A DNA stretch of 64,000 nt from DATFDN01 sp035685165. GTDB taxonomy: Bacteria; Pseudomonadota; Alphaproteobacteria; Acetobacterales; Acetobacteraceae. The stretch lies in assembly GCA_035685165.1 (NCBI GenBank), contig DASRBI010000008.1:248001-312000 (forward strand). Reading direction: 5' to 3'. The notes under the pieces are model-generated. The model saw only the letters and a list, made by a program, of their open reading frames with translations. It did not search any database and was not told where the DNA came from. Each line of letters begins with the position of its first letter. Position 1 is the stretch's first letter. A program made the translations under genes and the position numbers. Below, in pieces: positions 43,166-52,778 of the stretch.

Positions 43166-43756
43166 TCAGCGCAGCGCCGCGGCGATCCGGTCCGCCAGCA
43201 AGCCGAGCGCGCGGCTCATCGTCGGCACCACCGCGGAGACGTCCCCCGATGCGGCCTTCACGCTGACCACCACACGATGTGGCTCGCCCAGCGCGCTACC
43301 GTCTTGCTTGGCGAGCGACCAGTCGGCGACCAGCCCGACTTGTCCCTGTGTGTCGCCCCAAAACCGCTGCACGTTCACCAGCAGCACGCGCACCCCGCCC
43401 GGGGGCGCCGGATCGCCGGGCGCGAGGACCGATCCGGGAGCTAGGCGTGCGGCGAGATTCGCCGACAGCGTGCGGCGAATCATCTCGCCGAGCGGGCCGC
43501 CCCAAACGGCGGTGCCGTTCACGTCGAGCTGACCGCCCGGTGCGGCGATCACCACCGAATCGCGGTCGATCACGCCTGGGATCATCACCTGTCCGAGCTC
43601 GATCGGCGGATCGAGCGGCGGTCCGGCGGCGGCCCGGCTCGGCGCCGGCGGCACCGGGTTCAGCGTATACACGACCGTCGGCGCGCTGCTGCACGCGGCG
43701 AGGAGAACGAGGGAGAGGAAGAAAGTGAGAACGGCGAAGACATGCCGATGAACCAT
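43166..43756 (-). CDS. pqiC: ABC-type transport auxiliary lipoprotein PqiC
   Basis: 196 residues. The start at 43756 gives a lipoprotein signal with lipobox LVLLAAC (Cys22). The mature part matches the PqiC/DUF330 family (VVYTLNP, IELGQVMIPGVIDRDSVVIAAPGGQLDVNGTAVWGGPLGEMI in pieces, and FWGDTQGQVGLVADWSL). It is the last gene of pqiABC; PqiC is an outer-membrane lipoprotein partner of PqiB in inter-membrane lipid transport. It is separated from pqiB by 191 bp that contain a 126-bp inverted repeat. Confidence 0.9.
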   Translation of the reverse strand: MVHRHVFAVLTFFLSLVLLAACSSAPTVVYTLNPVPPAPSRAAAGPPLDPPIELGQVMIPGVIDRDSVVIAAPGGQLDVNGTAVWGGPLGEMIRRTLSANLAARLAPGSVLAPGDPAPPGGVRVLLVNVQRFWGDTQGQVGLVADWSLAKQDGSALGEPHRVVVSVKAASGDVSAVVPTMSRALGLLADRIAAALR

Positions 43757-43803
43757 CGCGCCGAACGTTCCCAGTTTACGCCATGAGAAATAGAAGCTCT
43801 TAT

Positions 43804-43929
43804 GGTCATTCCAGCGGCAGCAGGAACCCATTTTGCTGTACGAACATGAGAGCGGCGCATTGCTGCGGTACAGAGCAATCAACAAATCAGCGGGCCGTTT
43901 CATGGGTTCCCGCATTCGCTGGAATGACG
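43804..43929. repeat. 126-bp inverted-repeat element, copy D, inside the pqi operon
   Basis: Left arm 43804-43831 (GGTCATTCCAGCGGCAGCAG...) and right arm 43901-43929 (CATGGGTTCCCGCATTCGCT...) are reverse complements over about 28 bases with few mismatches. A nested inner inverted repeat (TTGCTGTAC near 43833; GTACAGAGCAA near 43868) adds a second hairpin. It separates pqiB from pqiC in the same transcript. Same total length as copy A at 15362-15487. Confidence 0.8.
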
Positions 43930-43947
43930 TGATATTCGCTTCCCTCA

Positions 43948-45621
43948 TCACTGTCGTCCCCGCACCAGTGCCGAGGGGTTGCGGTCGAGATAGTCCGCCA
44001 GCTCCCGCATTGCCTGCGCCGCCCGCGTCAGCTCGTAAAGCGTCTGGCTGAGGCTCGCCGAATTGAGCCCGACTGTGCCTTCGCCCGACACCGTCTCGAT
44101 TGTCCGCCGCGCCTCGGCGACCGTGCTTGTCGCCTGCCGGACGGTCTCGCGCAGGTCGCCCAGAATGCGCGGCATTTCGCTGCGCACCGAGGCGCTCGTC
44201 GCTTCCAGGTTGTTCACCGCGCGATTGAGCGTCTCCAGGCTTTCGGCGAGTGCGGGGGATTCGCTGAGCTCGGCGAGCCGTGCCGTCGCGATGTGAATGT
44301 CGGCCGCGATTTCGTCCACCGGCAGGTTGCCAATCTTGTTGGAAATCGTGTCCAGCGCCGCGAGGATCCCCTGCACCCCGCCGCCGCCGGGCGCGGCGGG
44401 GATTTCCGGCGGGTCGCCCGCCAGGGTCGCCGCGGGCGCGCCATGGATGAAGCTCAGCTCCACGTCCGACGGCCCGATCAGCGGCACCGCCGACCCCGGC
44501 TGCGCGCGCAGCCCCTGCGCGATGAGCTTCGCCATCACCCGGTCCATTTCCGCGCGCCCGCCGCCCGCCGGCAGGCCGAGGCGCGCGGGCTCGATCGCGA
44601 GCGTCAGCGGCTGGCGCAGGCTATCCGCCTTCGCATCCCAGCGCAGCGAGCCGTGCTCGACCGTGCCCACCTGCTTCCCGGCCAGCATCACCGGCGCGCC
44701 GTCCGCCACGGCGCCCGCCTCGGCGCCCAACACGACGCGATAGGCAACCGACTCGCCGCTCGGCGCGAACTCCGCCTCGCCGCGCGAACCATAGAGCGCG
44801 AACGCATGGCCCGACTCCGCCTCGGCCGCGCTTGGCGAGTTAGGGGAATCGAACGCCACCGCCCCGCTCAGCAGCGCGCCGACCGAGGGCACCTGCAAAT
44901 GCGGGCCGGCGGGGCCGAGCCCGAACTGCACGTCACCCGCGTTCCAGAACCGCGAGTCGGGACTCACCAGCTTGTCGTACGGCGCCTCGACGAAGAATAC
45001 CGCCTCGAACGTCCGATCCGGCAGCAGCCTAACGGACTGCACGCTGCCCACTTTCAAACTGCGGAACATCACCGCCGCGCCGCGCCCGACATTGCCGAAG
45101 TCGCGCGCGTGCAGCACGAAGCTCCGCCCCGGCACCAAGCCTTCCATCAGCGGCGCCTCGGGGAGCGCCACGTATTCGCGTTGCGCCGTGCCGCTCTTCG
45201 GAAAGAAACCGATCGTCGGTCCGGAGATCACCGATTTGATGGTGGCGAGATTGCTGAGCGTCGGCCCCTCGATCCAGAAGAGCGTGCCCTTGCCCAGATG
45301 CCGCGTCATGACCGCATCCATACGGATGCGCGCGCGCACGTGCTGAAGATCGTCCTCGAAGGCGATGGTCTCTACCTCGCCGACGCCCTGGCCCCGGTAC
45401 TGCACCGAGGTGCCGGCGCCGATGCCGCCGCCGGCCGGGAAGATCACCGTGATTTCCGGCCCGGTGTCGGTGATCTGCTTGAAGGCGAGCCAGCCGACGA
45501 TCGCGATGGCGGCGACCGGCACCGCCCAGATCCATCCCGGCCAGCGGCTGCGCTGCTCGATGGAGACCAGCGGATCGCCGACGACCCGAGAGTCCGAGAT
45601 TGTCTGCGGCCGGTCGCTCAT
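43948..45621 (-). CDS. pqiB: MCE-family lipid transport protein PqiB
   Basis: 557 residues. The ATG at 45621 overlaps the pqiA stop (ATGA). One N-terminal transmembrane helix (about 29-50) anchors a periplasmic chain with three MCE/MlaD domains (starting near TGPEITVIFPAGGGIGAGTSV, then GLVPGRSFVLHARDFGNVGRG, then PAARLGL...), and a helical C-terminal region (about 440-550) that forms the needle in E. coli PqiB. It shuttles lipids across the periplasm with PqiA and PqiC. Confidence 0.93.
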   Translation of the reverse strand: MSDRPQTISDSRVVGDPLVSIEQRSRWPGWIWAVPVAAIAIVGWLAFKQITDTGPEITVIFPAGGGIGAGTSVQYRGQGVGEVETIAFEDDLQHVRARIRMDAVMTRHLGKGTLFWIEGPTLSNLATIKSVISGPTIGFFPKSGTAQREYVALPEAPLMEGLVPGRSFVLHARDFGNVGRGAAVMFRSLKVGSVQSVRLLPDRTFEAVFFVEAPYDKLVSPDSRFWNAGDVQFGLGPAGPHLQVPSVGALLSGAVAFDSPNSPSAAEAESGHAFALYGSRGEAEFAPSGESVAYRVVLGAEAGAVADGAPVMLAGKQVGTVEHGSLRWDAKADSLRQPLTLAIEPARLGLPAGGGRAEMDRVMAKLIAQGLRAQPGSAVPLIGPSDVELSFIHGAPAATLAGDPPEIPAAPGGGGVQGILAALDTISNKIGNLPVDEIAADIHIATARLAELSESPALAESLETLNRAVNNLEATSASVRSEMPRILGDLRETVRQATSTVAEARRTIETVSGEGTVGLNSASLSQTLYELTRAAQAMRELADYLDRNPSALVRGRQ

Positions 45622-46826
45622 TGTCTCACATGATCCCACAGCAGGCGTGGATCGAACAGCCGCACCGCGAGCATGGTGAGCACGATCACCGCGAGGAAGG
45701 CCGCCGCGCCCCCACCGGCGCTGACGCTGATGAGCCCGGCGATCTGCATGATCGGCAGGAAGATCGCGATGGTGAAGATATCGATGTTGGACCAGCGGCC
45801 GACCGCCTCGATGAAGCGGTAGAGCCGGGTCTTGAACACGAGCCGGCGGTTCGAGCGGTGATGCGCCGACCACAAGAGCCAGCTCATGCCGACCAGCTTG
45901 GCGAGCGGGATGAAGATGCTGGCGGTGAAGATGATCAGCGCCAGCGGCCAGAACCCCGCCTTGAGAAGCAGGAACACGCCGTAGGTGATCGTCTGCTGGC
46001 TCGTGGTGCCGAACTGGTCCTGGATGCTCATCGGGTAGTAGTTGGCCACCACATAGAGCGGGTAGCCCGCCAGGATCAGCGCCGCCGCGCGCGCGACGGC
46101 ATAGGGTTTGCGCCGGCTAAGCCGCGCCGCGCAGCGCGGGCAGCGGCCGCCCGCATCCTGCGCCGGCAGCACCAGATCGCACTCGGTGCAGGCGATTCGC
46201 GGGCCTGCCTCGGGCGCGGCGGGCCGCTCGATCATCCGCCACACCGCCTGCCGGTCCAGGCTCGCGCGGGTAATCATCGTCAGCGCCGCCGCCGCGATCA
46301 GGCACCAGCCGCCCGCGCCGATGGTGACGGGGACGAACACGGCGACCCTGCTGTAGCCGATGGCGGCGCCGAACAGGAACACGTCCGCCATCGACCAGCG
46401 ATCGAGCCATTCCGACCAGCGGAAGGCGATCCCGGTCCAACGCCGCTGGAAGCCGAAGCGGATGGAGGCAAGCGAGGCGAACAGCAATCCGTAGCGGAAG
46501 AAGGGCAGGATCACGCCCTGCAAGGCGACGAGGACGGCGAGGAAAACCCAGCCCTCGCTAAAGAGGCCGAAGGCGCCCGAGATCAGTCGGCTCGAGCGTT
46601 CGATTCCGAGCACCCGCAAGGTCAGCAGCGTGCCGAGATTGGCCGGGAACCACAGCACGAAGGTGGCGAGCGCCAAAGCGAGCGCCGCCTCCAGGCTGCG
46701 CCCGGCGGTGCGCTCCAGCACCTTGCGGCAGAGCGGGCAGCGCAGCCGGGCGCCCCGCTGCAAGGGCGGGATGCGCTGGATGGTCCCGCAATCCGGGCAG
46801 GCGATGATCACGGCGCGCTTCGGCAA
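45618..46826 (-). CDS. pqiA: Inner-membrane protein PqiA
   Basis: 402-residue protein with two PqiA domains. Each starts with a zinc-ribbon pair: CPDCG (10-14) with CPLC (30-33), and CTEC with CPRC near residues 213-234. About eight membrane helices follow in two sets of four, the second beginning YPLYVVANYYPMSIQDQFG. It feeds or energises the PqiB bridge. First gene of the minus-strand pqiABC operon. Confidence 0.94.
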   Translation of the reverse strand: MPKRAVIIACPDCGTIQRIPPLQRGARLRCPLCRKVLERTAGRSLEAALALALATFVLWFPANLGTLLTLRVLGIERSSRLISGAFGLFSEGWVFLAVLVALQGVILPFFRYGLLFASLASIRFGFQRRWTGIAFRWSEWLDRWSMADVFLFGAAIGYSRVAVFVPVTIGAGGWCLIAAAALTMITRASLDRQAVWRMIERPAAPEAGPRIACTECDLVLPAQDAGGRCPRCAARLSRRKPYAVARAAALILAGYPLYVVANYYPMSIQDQFGTTSQQTITYGVFLLLKAGFWPLALIIFTASIFIPLAKLVGMSWLLWSAHHRSNRRLVFKTRLYRFIEAVGRWSNIDIFTIAIFLPIMQIAGLISVSAGGGAAAFLAVIVLTMLAVRLFDPRLLWDHVRQ

Positions 46827-46975
46827 AATGGTAACGCGACGGTATCAACCGCGCGCCTGGAACGTCCAGGGCTTTCCGGCCGCGTCCGGGCTCGATATGC
46901 TGTTCCGCAGGGCGCACGAAGCGCCGCGAAATGCCCCATCGGCTGGCCGTGGTGCTTGCATAGGCTCGCCTGCTC

Positions 46976-48436
46976 CTACCAGCCGAACGCGAATACCCGC
47001 CCGTCGCCCGCGATATAAAGCCGCCGCCCCGCCACTAGCGCCGTGACAAAATGCCTGAGCCCCGGCAGCGCCTCTTGGCTCGTCCAGAGTGGCGCGCCGG
47101 TATCGCCGCGAAAGGCGTGCAGCCTTCCATCGCCCTCGGCGCCGGCAATCCAGACGATCGGCTGCGCGGCGCCGTCAGTTGTCGTCACCATCGCCGACCC
47201 GCGCCCATCGAGCCGCGCGCACCAGAGCGGCGCGACCGCCGAAGCCGTCACCGCGACCGCCGCGAGCCCGCCTGCACCGCCGTCGGGACACACCGTCCGT
47301 CGGGCCTGGAACGCCACCACCTCCCGGCCCGCTTCGGGGAAGAAGGCCGGAGCGGTGATGATCGGCCCTCCCGCGACGTGCCGCGTCTCGATCTGCCCGC
47401 CGATGCCGCCCAAATCGTCGCGGTCGAGCAGATAGGCGTTGCCGTCCTTGCCGAGCGCGAGCAGGCGGTGCGCGCCGCCGAGATCGAAGGGCAGCGGGCT
47501 CACGCCGCTCATGTCGAGATCGTCGTCGTCGAGCTCCTTCCAGTTGCGCGGCGCGTAGAAATCGCGCCGATCGAGCGAATGGATCAGGCCGGGGCCGAGC
47601 CGGAACACGCCCTCGCCGTCGCCCCAGCTTTCGGCGTCGTCGGTGTTGCCGGTGGCGACGAAGAGCGCGCCCTCATCCTCGGCGATGCCGCCCGGCGCCC
47701 AGATGCCGCCCTTCAGCGCCCGCGTGCTCCAGGCCACCGCCGCGTGCGGCGGCGCCTCATCCAGTCCGAGCACGATGCCGTGGTAACGCCCGCAATCGCC
47801 CCAGTTGCCGCCGAAGGCGACGAACACCCGCCCGTCCAGCAAGGCGAGGGCGGCGCGCTGGTTCTGCTCGCGCGGCGTGAAGGCAATACCGCGCTCCCGC
47901 AAGGCCGCCTGCACGTCCACGGGCCACCCGGCCAGCACATGCCCGTCGGCGAGCGACAGCCCGAACACGAGATGCGCGGGCACGCCGTCGCGATCGACCA
48001 TCGCATCGAGGAAGAGCGCCCCGTTCGCCGGGTCGATCACCGGCGTGCCGGTGATGCCGAGCGGGTCGATGTTGCCGCACGGCAGAGCGGCCCGCGCTAC
48101 CGGACGGCCGAGCGCGACGCGCCAGATGGTGTGCCCCGTGCCTTCGTCGAGCGCCTGCACCACGTCGCTTTCGGTCGCGACGATGATCATCCCCCGCGCG
48201 CCGCCGGGCGGACGCCAATAGAGCGGCTGCGCGTAAACATGCCCCTCCACCGCACCGTCGAACGCCCCGTCACGGCGCATCCCCTGCGCCGCCCGCCACG
48301 TGAGCCCCGGCACCACGTAGTTGCCGCTCCGCGCGGGATCGCCGTGATAGGTGAGCACGCTCGCCCCGGCCGGCGCGGCGGCGCGCGCGCCGAGGCCCGC
48401 CGCGAGGAACAGGAGGAGTGCCGCCAGGAAGCGCAT
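46976..48436 (-). CDS. Secreted PQQ-type beta-propeller protein
   Basis: 486 residues. A signal peptide runs MRFLAALLLFLAAGLGARAA, cleaved near residue 20. The rest is built of repeated four-stranded blades with WR/IWRVALG and DLDRDDLGGIGG-type turns, as in PQQ-dependent dehydrogenases, but the cofactor-liganding triad of alcohol dehydrogenases is not obvious, so it may be a non-enzymatic propeller like BamB. CGNIDPLGITGTPVIDPANG and LYIAGDGRVFAFGW are representative blade sequences. It is divergent from the 734-residue unknown gene, with 100 bp between starts. Confidence 0.8.
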   Translation of the reverse strand: MRFLAALLLFLAAGLGARAAAPAGASVLTYHGDPARSGNYVVPGLTWRAAQGMRRDGAFDGAVEGHVYAQPLYWRPPGGARGMIIVATESDVVQALDEGTGHTIWRVALGRPVARAALPCGNIDPLGITGTPVIDPANGALFLDAMVDRDGVPAHLVFGLSLADGHVLAGWPVDVQAALRERGIAFTPREQNQRAALALLDGRVFVAFGGNWGDCGRYHGIVLGLDEAPPHAAVAWSTRALKGGIWAPGGIAEDEGALFVATGNTDDAESWGDGEGVFRLGPGLIHSLDRRDFYAPRNWKELDDDDLDMSGVSPLPFDLGGAHRLLALGKDGNAYLLDRDDLGGIGGQIETRHVAGGPIITAPAFFPEAGREVVAFQARRTVCPDGGAGGLAAVAVTASAVAPLWCARLDGRGSAMVTTTDGAAQPIVWIAGAEGDGRLHAFRGDTGAPLWTSQEALPGLRHFVTALVAGRRLYIAGDGRVFAFGW

Positions 48437-48536
48437 GGCGCCACAGTGAAACCGTGGCGGGCGGAGGCAAGTGGCAGGACTGGCATGTGGCTTGCCGGTC
48501 TGCGAAACTCCGCCATCCGCGCGGACAGTTGATCCG

Positions 48537-50741
48537 ATGGCAGACGAGGACCAGGCACCCGGCGCACCGCCGGCCGGACACTCCGCATCCGCGGAGGCGG
48601 CAAAACCGGCATCCGCGCGCCCCGGCCGCCTCGAGCGCACCAAGACCTGGGCCGACACCGTCTTCGCGCTCCTCAAGGCGCTGCTCACGCTCGGCATCAG
48701 CGCGGTCGTGATCGGCGCCGCGGCGATGCTGATCACCCGCGACCTCAACCGCCGCACGATCACCGTCTCGGTCAACAAGGATGCCGAGAAGTTGCTCGCC
48801 GATCTCGGCACGCCGCTCGACCTGCGCCTGATGCTGGTCGAGGATGTCAACGCGCGCATCGCGGCCGTCACCAACATCGTCAAGCTGTCGGCCTTCTCCG
48901 GCCTGCTGGCGAGCGATCAGGCGACGCCGGTTTCCTTCAAGCCGTTCGGCCTCGACGCCGACAGCGACGACCTGACGCGGCTCGTGCGGAACGTGCTCAA
49001 CATCCCGCCGGCAAGCTCGGTACAGATCGACCTTGTCTGCGCGCGCACGCCCTGCACCGGCGGCGCGGGCACGCCGCTCAACCTGGTCGTGGACATCAAG
49101 GGCGGGGTCGTGGCCGAGCAGCGACTGACATTCCAGCTTCCGGTCATCAACCCCGGCTTGCGCCACGGCATCCGCGAGGCGATGGAGCGCTCCTCGGAGC
49201 GCCTGCTCGAATCCGTCGAGCCGCTGCTGGCAAGCGTCTATTACTTCAATCGCTCCTACGGCCCGGACGTCCCGGGCGAGGAGCAGCGGCAGAACCTGCG
49301 CCGTTCGGTGGCCGCCGCCTATGCCGGCCGCAGGGGCGGCACGCAGGGCTGCCTTGCCGACATCATGCTGGGCGCGGCGAGCCTGATCCGCGGGCAAGTC
49401 CTGGCGGGCGCGTCGCTGCTCCAGCAGGTCGCGACCGCGCCCGATTCCAGCATCACCTGCCGGGTCCACGGGCGCACTAACATTTCGCTATTCCTCACGC
49501 TGCCCGCGTTCTGCACCGTCGATCCGGGGATGCGTGGGCGGCTTTTCAAGCTGGTGGAGGACCAGCTCGCCGCGCTCGACGGGTTGCAGGGCATGTCGCC
49601 CGAGGAGACCGACCGCGTCACGGCGATCAAGGCACAGGTCGAGACCGCCAAATCGTTCTCGGGTGCGGTGCCGGACCAGGGCCGGCTCACCGTCTGCCAG
49701 GGCCTCGACCCGGCGGTCGGCGGCGCGCCCGACGATGCCGCCTACGACGCGCTGCTGAAAACCGTCAGCGACTGGTCAGAGCGGCTGCCGCCCGTCACCG
49801 ACGATCCCGAAGCCAACAACGGTGCGGCAAGGGCGATCGCGCTGACGCTCGTCACGCTCGAACCGGCGATCGCGCATAACGACTTTTACAACCGCGCACG
49901 CATCGGCTGGGCGATATCGCGGTTCGCGGAGCGGTATCTGCGGTTCACCGACCATCCGCGCCAGTTCTTCCTGGCGCAGGGGAGGGCGCTTGAGGACGCC
50001 GGGCTTGCGGAGCTCGCGGCGGCGGGTCTGTCGCCAAACCAGGCGCTCGGCCTGTTCCGCCGCTTATGGCCCGAGCAAGACCCGCGACCCGGTGTAGCCG
50101 CGATGCTGCACCAGCTCGGTCTCGGCGACCTGGCGGCGGCCGCGATCGCGTTCGACAACGCCGCCGCGACCACGGGCGTCAACCCGCTGGAGCCCGAGAG
50201 CGCGTCGGACCTCGAGCCGCTCGTCCTGCTCGGCGACGCAGAGCTCGCGATGGGCAACCCCGTGCTTGCGCGCGAGAACTACGCCCGCGCCGCCGCCCTG
50301 TTCGTCGAACGTGACGAACCGCGCGCCGAGTTCATGTGGGTGGTGCGCGCCATGACCCACTGGGCGGTGTTGCGGATTCGCTCGGGAGCCTGCGATGCCG
50401 GCTCGGGGGCGCCCGATCCCGAGTGGGGCACGCTGATGACCGAACTCGGCGCGGCCTCGGACGGCAATATCTGCGTGCTGCGTTCGGCCGAACCGGCACC
50501 AGCGGGAGAACTGCGGAAACTCGGGCTGATCGGCAGTCTGACCGAGCTTGTCGCGCCGGCGATCCGCGGCTGCTGGAACTCCGACGCCGAGGACCCGCCG
50601 GGAACGCCGGCGGATGCGCGCGACCGGCAGACGCTCTTTTGCCTGCGCCGGACCGGCCCGGACTCGCCGAAAGCGGCGCGGGCGTTCCTCGACGCCAACA
50701 CGTTCGAGACGCTGGACGCGATGCTGAACGGCAACCGCTGA
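48537..50741 (+). CDS. Unrecognised 734-residue membrane-anchored protein
   Basis: The start at 48537 follows a short 5' region; one hydrophobic helix lies at about residues 42-66 (ALLKALLTLGISAVVIGAAA), preceded by a Pro/Ala-rich cytoplasmic stretch. The large remaining part is predicted periplasmic: a domain of about 200 residues (SVNKDAEKLLADLGTPLDLRL..., paired Cys in ARTPCTG), then helical TPR-like segments near 555-625 (LVLLGDAELAMGNPVLARENYARAAALF), and more Cys-containing sequence (CDAGSG, ICVLRS, CWNSD). Six or more spaced cysteines suggest disulfides, consistent with a periplasmic position. I do not recognise a family. Confidence 0.75.
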   Translation: MADEDQAPGAPPAGHSASAEAAKPASARPGRLERTKTWADTVFALLKALLTLGISAVVIGAAAMLITRDLNRRTITVSVNKDAEKLLADLGTPLDLRLMLVEDVNARIAAVTNIVKLSAFSGLLASDQATPVSFKPFGLDADSDDLTRLVRNVLNIPPASSVQIDLVCARTPCTGGAGTPLNLVVDIKGGVVAEQRLTFQLPVINPGLRHGIREAMERSSERLLESVEPLLASVYYFNRSYGPDVPGEEQRQNLRRSVAAAYAGRRGGTQGCLADIMLGAASLIRGQVLAGASLLQQVATAPDSSITCRVHGRTNISLFLTLPAFCTVDPGMRGRLFKLVEDQLAALDGLQGMSPEETDRVTAIKAQVETAKSFSGAVPDQGRLTVCQGLDPAVGGAPDDAAYDALLKTVSDWSERLPPVTDDPEANNGAARAIALTLVTLEPAIAHNDFYNRARIGWAISRFAERYLRFTDHPRQFFLAQGRALEDAGLAELAAAGLSPNQALGLFRRLWPEQDPRPGVAAMLHQLGLGDLAAAAIAFDNAAATTGVNPLEPESASDLEPLVLLGDAELAMGNPVLARENYARAAALFVERDEPRAEFMWVVRAMTHWAVLRIRSGACDAGSGAPDPEWGTLMTELGAASDGNICVLRSAEPAPAGELRKLGLIGSLTELVAPAIRGCWNSDAEDPPGTPADARDRQTLFCLRRTGPDSPKAARAFLDANTFETLDAMLNGNR

Positions 50742-50757
50742 CGCCCGGGGGGCGGGC

Positions 50758-51819
50758 CTAACCCAGCTCGTCCAAAGGCCAGCGCGGGCGCGGCTCGACC
50801 CCGAGATCGTCGCCCAGGCCGCGCCGCAGCCGCTCGATCCCCGCCCAGGCGACCATGACCGCGTTGTCGGTGCAAAGCCGCACCGGCGGCACGGCGAGCC
50901 GGAACCCGGCCGCCCCGGCCGCCCCCTCCAGCGCCGCCCGCACCGCTCGGTTCGCGGCCACGCCGCCGGCCGCCACCAGGAGCCCCGGCCCGCCATGCCG
51001 GGCGGCGAACATCGCCATCGCATGGGCCGCGCGATCCGCGAGCGCGGCCACCGAAGCCGCCTGGAAGCTCGCGGCGATGTCCGCCGCGAGCCGGCGCGGC
51101 AGCGCGCCCTCGCCGTGCCGCGCCACCTCTCGCGCGACCGCCGTCTTCAGCCCCGAAAAACTGAAATCGCACCCGGGCCGTCCGAGCATCGGGCGCGGGA
51201 AGGCGAAGCGCGCCGGATCGCCCTCCGCCGCGAGCCGTTCCAGGGCGGGCCCCCCCGGCCAGGGGAGACCGAGCAGCTTGGCCGCCTTGTCGAACGCCTC
51301 TCCGGCGGCGTCGTCCATCGTGGTGCCGAGCCGCGCGTATCGCCCGACGCCCGCAACTGCGACGCACTGGCAATGCCCGCCGGAGACGAGCAACAGCAGA
51401 TAGGGAAACGGCGCTCCGCCCGGCACGAGCCCTGGCAGGCGCACGGTCAGCGCGTGCGCCTCCAGATGGTTCACGGCGACGAACGGCAGGCCGGCTGCCA
51501 TCGCTAGCCCTTTGGCGAACAGGCTGCCGACGATCAGGCCGCCGATCAGCCCCGGCCCCGTGGTCGCCGCCACGCCGCCCAATTCCGCCACACTCACCCG
51601 GGCCTCCGCCAGCACCCGCCGAACCATCCCGGGCAGGATCGCCAGATGCGCCCGCGCCGCGATCTCCGGCACCACGCCGCCATAGGGCGCGTGCTCACGC
51701 TCCTGACTCGCCACCGCCTCTGCCAGCACGCTCCCGTCCGCGCCGAGCACGGCCGCCGCAGTCTCGTCGCAGGAGCTTTCGATTCCGAGAACCGGTCCGT
51801 TAGGCCCTTTCGCTTGCAC
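50758..51819 (-). CDS. tsaD: tRNA N6-adenosine threonylcarbamoyltransferase
   Basis: 353-residue TsaD/Kae1 subunit that adds threonylcarbamoyl to A37 of ANN-decoding tRNAs. Conserved motifs: LGIESSCDETAAA (11-23), the metal-binding His118 and His122 in VNHLEAH, LLVSGGHCQ near 148-156 and the FSFSGLKTAV segment. Start at 51819 lies 23 bp from the divergent hemC start, so both genes need promoters inside each other's coding region or a very compact shared one. It is the only tsa gene in the window. Confidence 0.97.
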   Translation of the reverse strand: MQAKGPNGPVLGIESSCDETAAAVLGADGSVLAEAVASQEREHAPYGGVVPEIAARAHLAILPGMVRRVLAEARVSVAELGGVAATTGPGLIGGLIVGSLFAKGLAMAAGLPFVAVNHLEAHALTVRLPGLVPGGAPFPYLLLLVSGGHCQCVAVAGVGRYARLGTTMDDAAGEAFDKAAKLLGLPWPGGPALERLAAEGDPARFAFPRPMLGRPGCDFSFSGLKTAVAREVARHGEGALPRRLAADIAASFQAASVAALADRAAHAMAMFAARHGGPGLLVAAGGVAANRAVRAALEGAAGAAGFRLAVPPVRLCTDNAVMVAWAGIERLRRGLGDDLGVEPRPRWPLDELG

Positions 51820-51842
51820 GAAGCGGGTAATAGGACAGCCTC

Positions 51843-52778
51843 ATGATCGCCGCCATCCGCGTCGGCACAAGAGGCTCCCCGCTGGCACTCGTGCAGACGC
51901 GGGCGGTGATCGCCCGATTGGGGACCGCCGAGGCAGCCCTGGCGGCGACCGAGGTGGTCATCCGCACCACGGGCGACGCGGTGCAGGACCGCCCGCTCGC
52001 CGAGGTCGGCGGCAAGGGCCTGTTCGCCAAGGAAATTCATGAGGCGCTGCGCGACCGCCGGATCGACCTCGCCGTTCACAGCCTGAAGGATTTGGAGATC
52101 GAGCTGCCCGAGGGGATCGCGCTCGCCTATCCCTTGCCGCGCGAAGACCCGCGCGACGTGCTGCTGCTCGGGCACTCCTGCGCCCCGCCCGACCCCGAGC
52201 GGCCATTCGCCACCCTGCCGCGCGGGGCCGTGGTCGGCACCGCCTCGGCGCGACGTCAGGCCCAGCTCCTTCATGCGCGGCCCGACCTGCGCGTGACCAT
52301 CCTGCGCGGCAACGTGCAGACGCGTCTTGCCAAGCTCGCGGCCGGGGCCTGCAACGCCTCCGTGCTGGCGCTGGCCGGCCTCCGCCGGCTTGGCCTGTCG
52401 CCGGAGAACACCGTGCCACTCGACCCGGCGGTGATGCTGCCCGCCGCTGGCCAGGGCATCATCGGCGTCACTTACCGCACCGAAGACACAAGGATGGCGG
52501 CCTTGCTCGCCCGCATCGAGGACCGCGCCGCCGGCCTCGCCGCCACCGCCGAGCGCGCCGTCCTGGCGGCACTCGGCGGCTCCTGTCGCACCCCGATCGC
52601 CGCCCAGGCCGCGCTCGGGGCGGACGGTGTGATCCGCCTGACCGGCCTCACCGCGCGGGCCAACGGCACCTTCCTGCTCCGCCGCTCACTTGAGGGTCCG
52701 GCGGCGGATGCCGCCCGCCTGGGCGGCGCCTTAGGGGCACGCCTGCGGGCGGAAAGCCCGCCCGATCTCTTTGCCTGA
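51843..52778 (+). CDS. hemC: Hydroxymethylbilane synthase
   Basis: 311-residue porphobilinogen deaminase. The dipyrromethane cofactor attaches to Cys248 in LGGSCRTPIAA; the catalytic Asp83 is in VHSLKDLE; the N-terminal RVGTRGSPLALVQT is the family signature. First gene of the hem cluster hemC-hemD-mitofilin-hemY. It overlaps hemD by eight bases. Confidence 0.97.
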   Translation: MIAAIRVGTRGSPLALVQTRAVIARLGTAEAALAATEVVIRTTGDAVQDRPLAEVGGKGLFAKEIHEALRDRRIDLAVHSLKDLEIELPEGIALAYPLPREDPRDVLLLGHSCAPPDPERPFATLPRGAVVGTASARRQAQLLHARPDLRVTILRGNVQTRLAKLAAGACNASVLALAGLRRLGLSPENTVPLDPAVMLPAAGQGIIGVTYRTEDTRMAALLARIEDRAAGLAATAERAVLAALGGSCRTPIAAQAALGADGVIRLTGLTARANGTFLLRRSLEGPAADAARLGGALGARLRAESPPDLFA

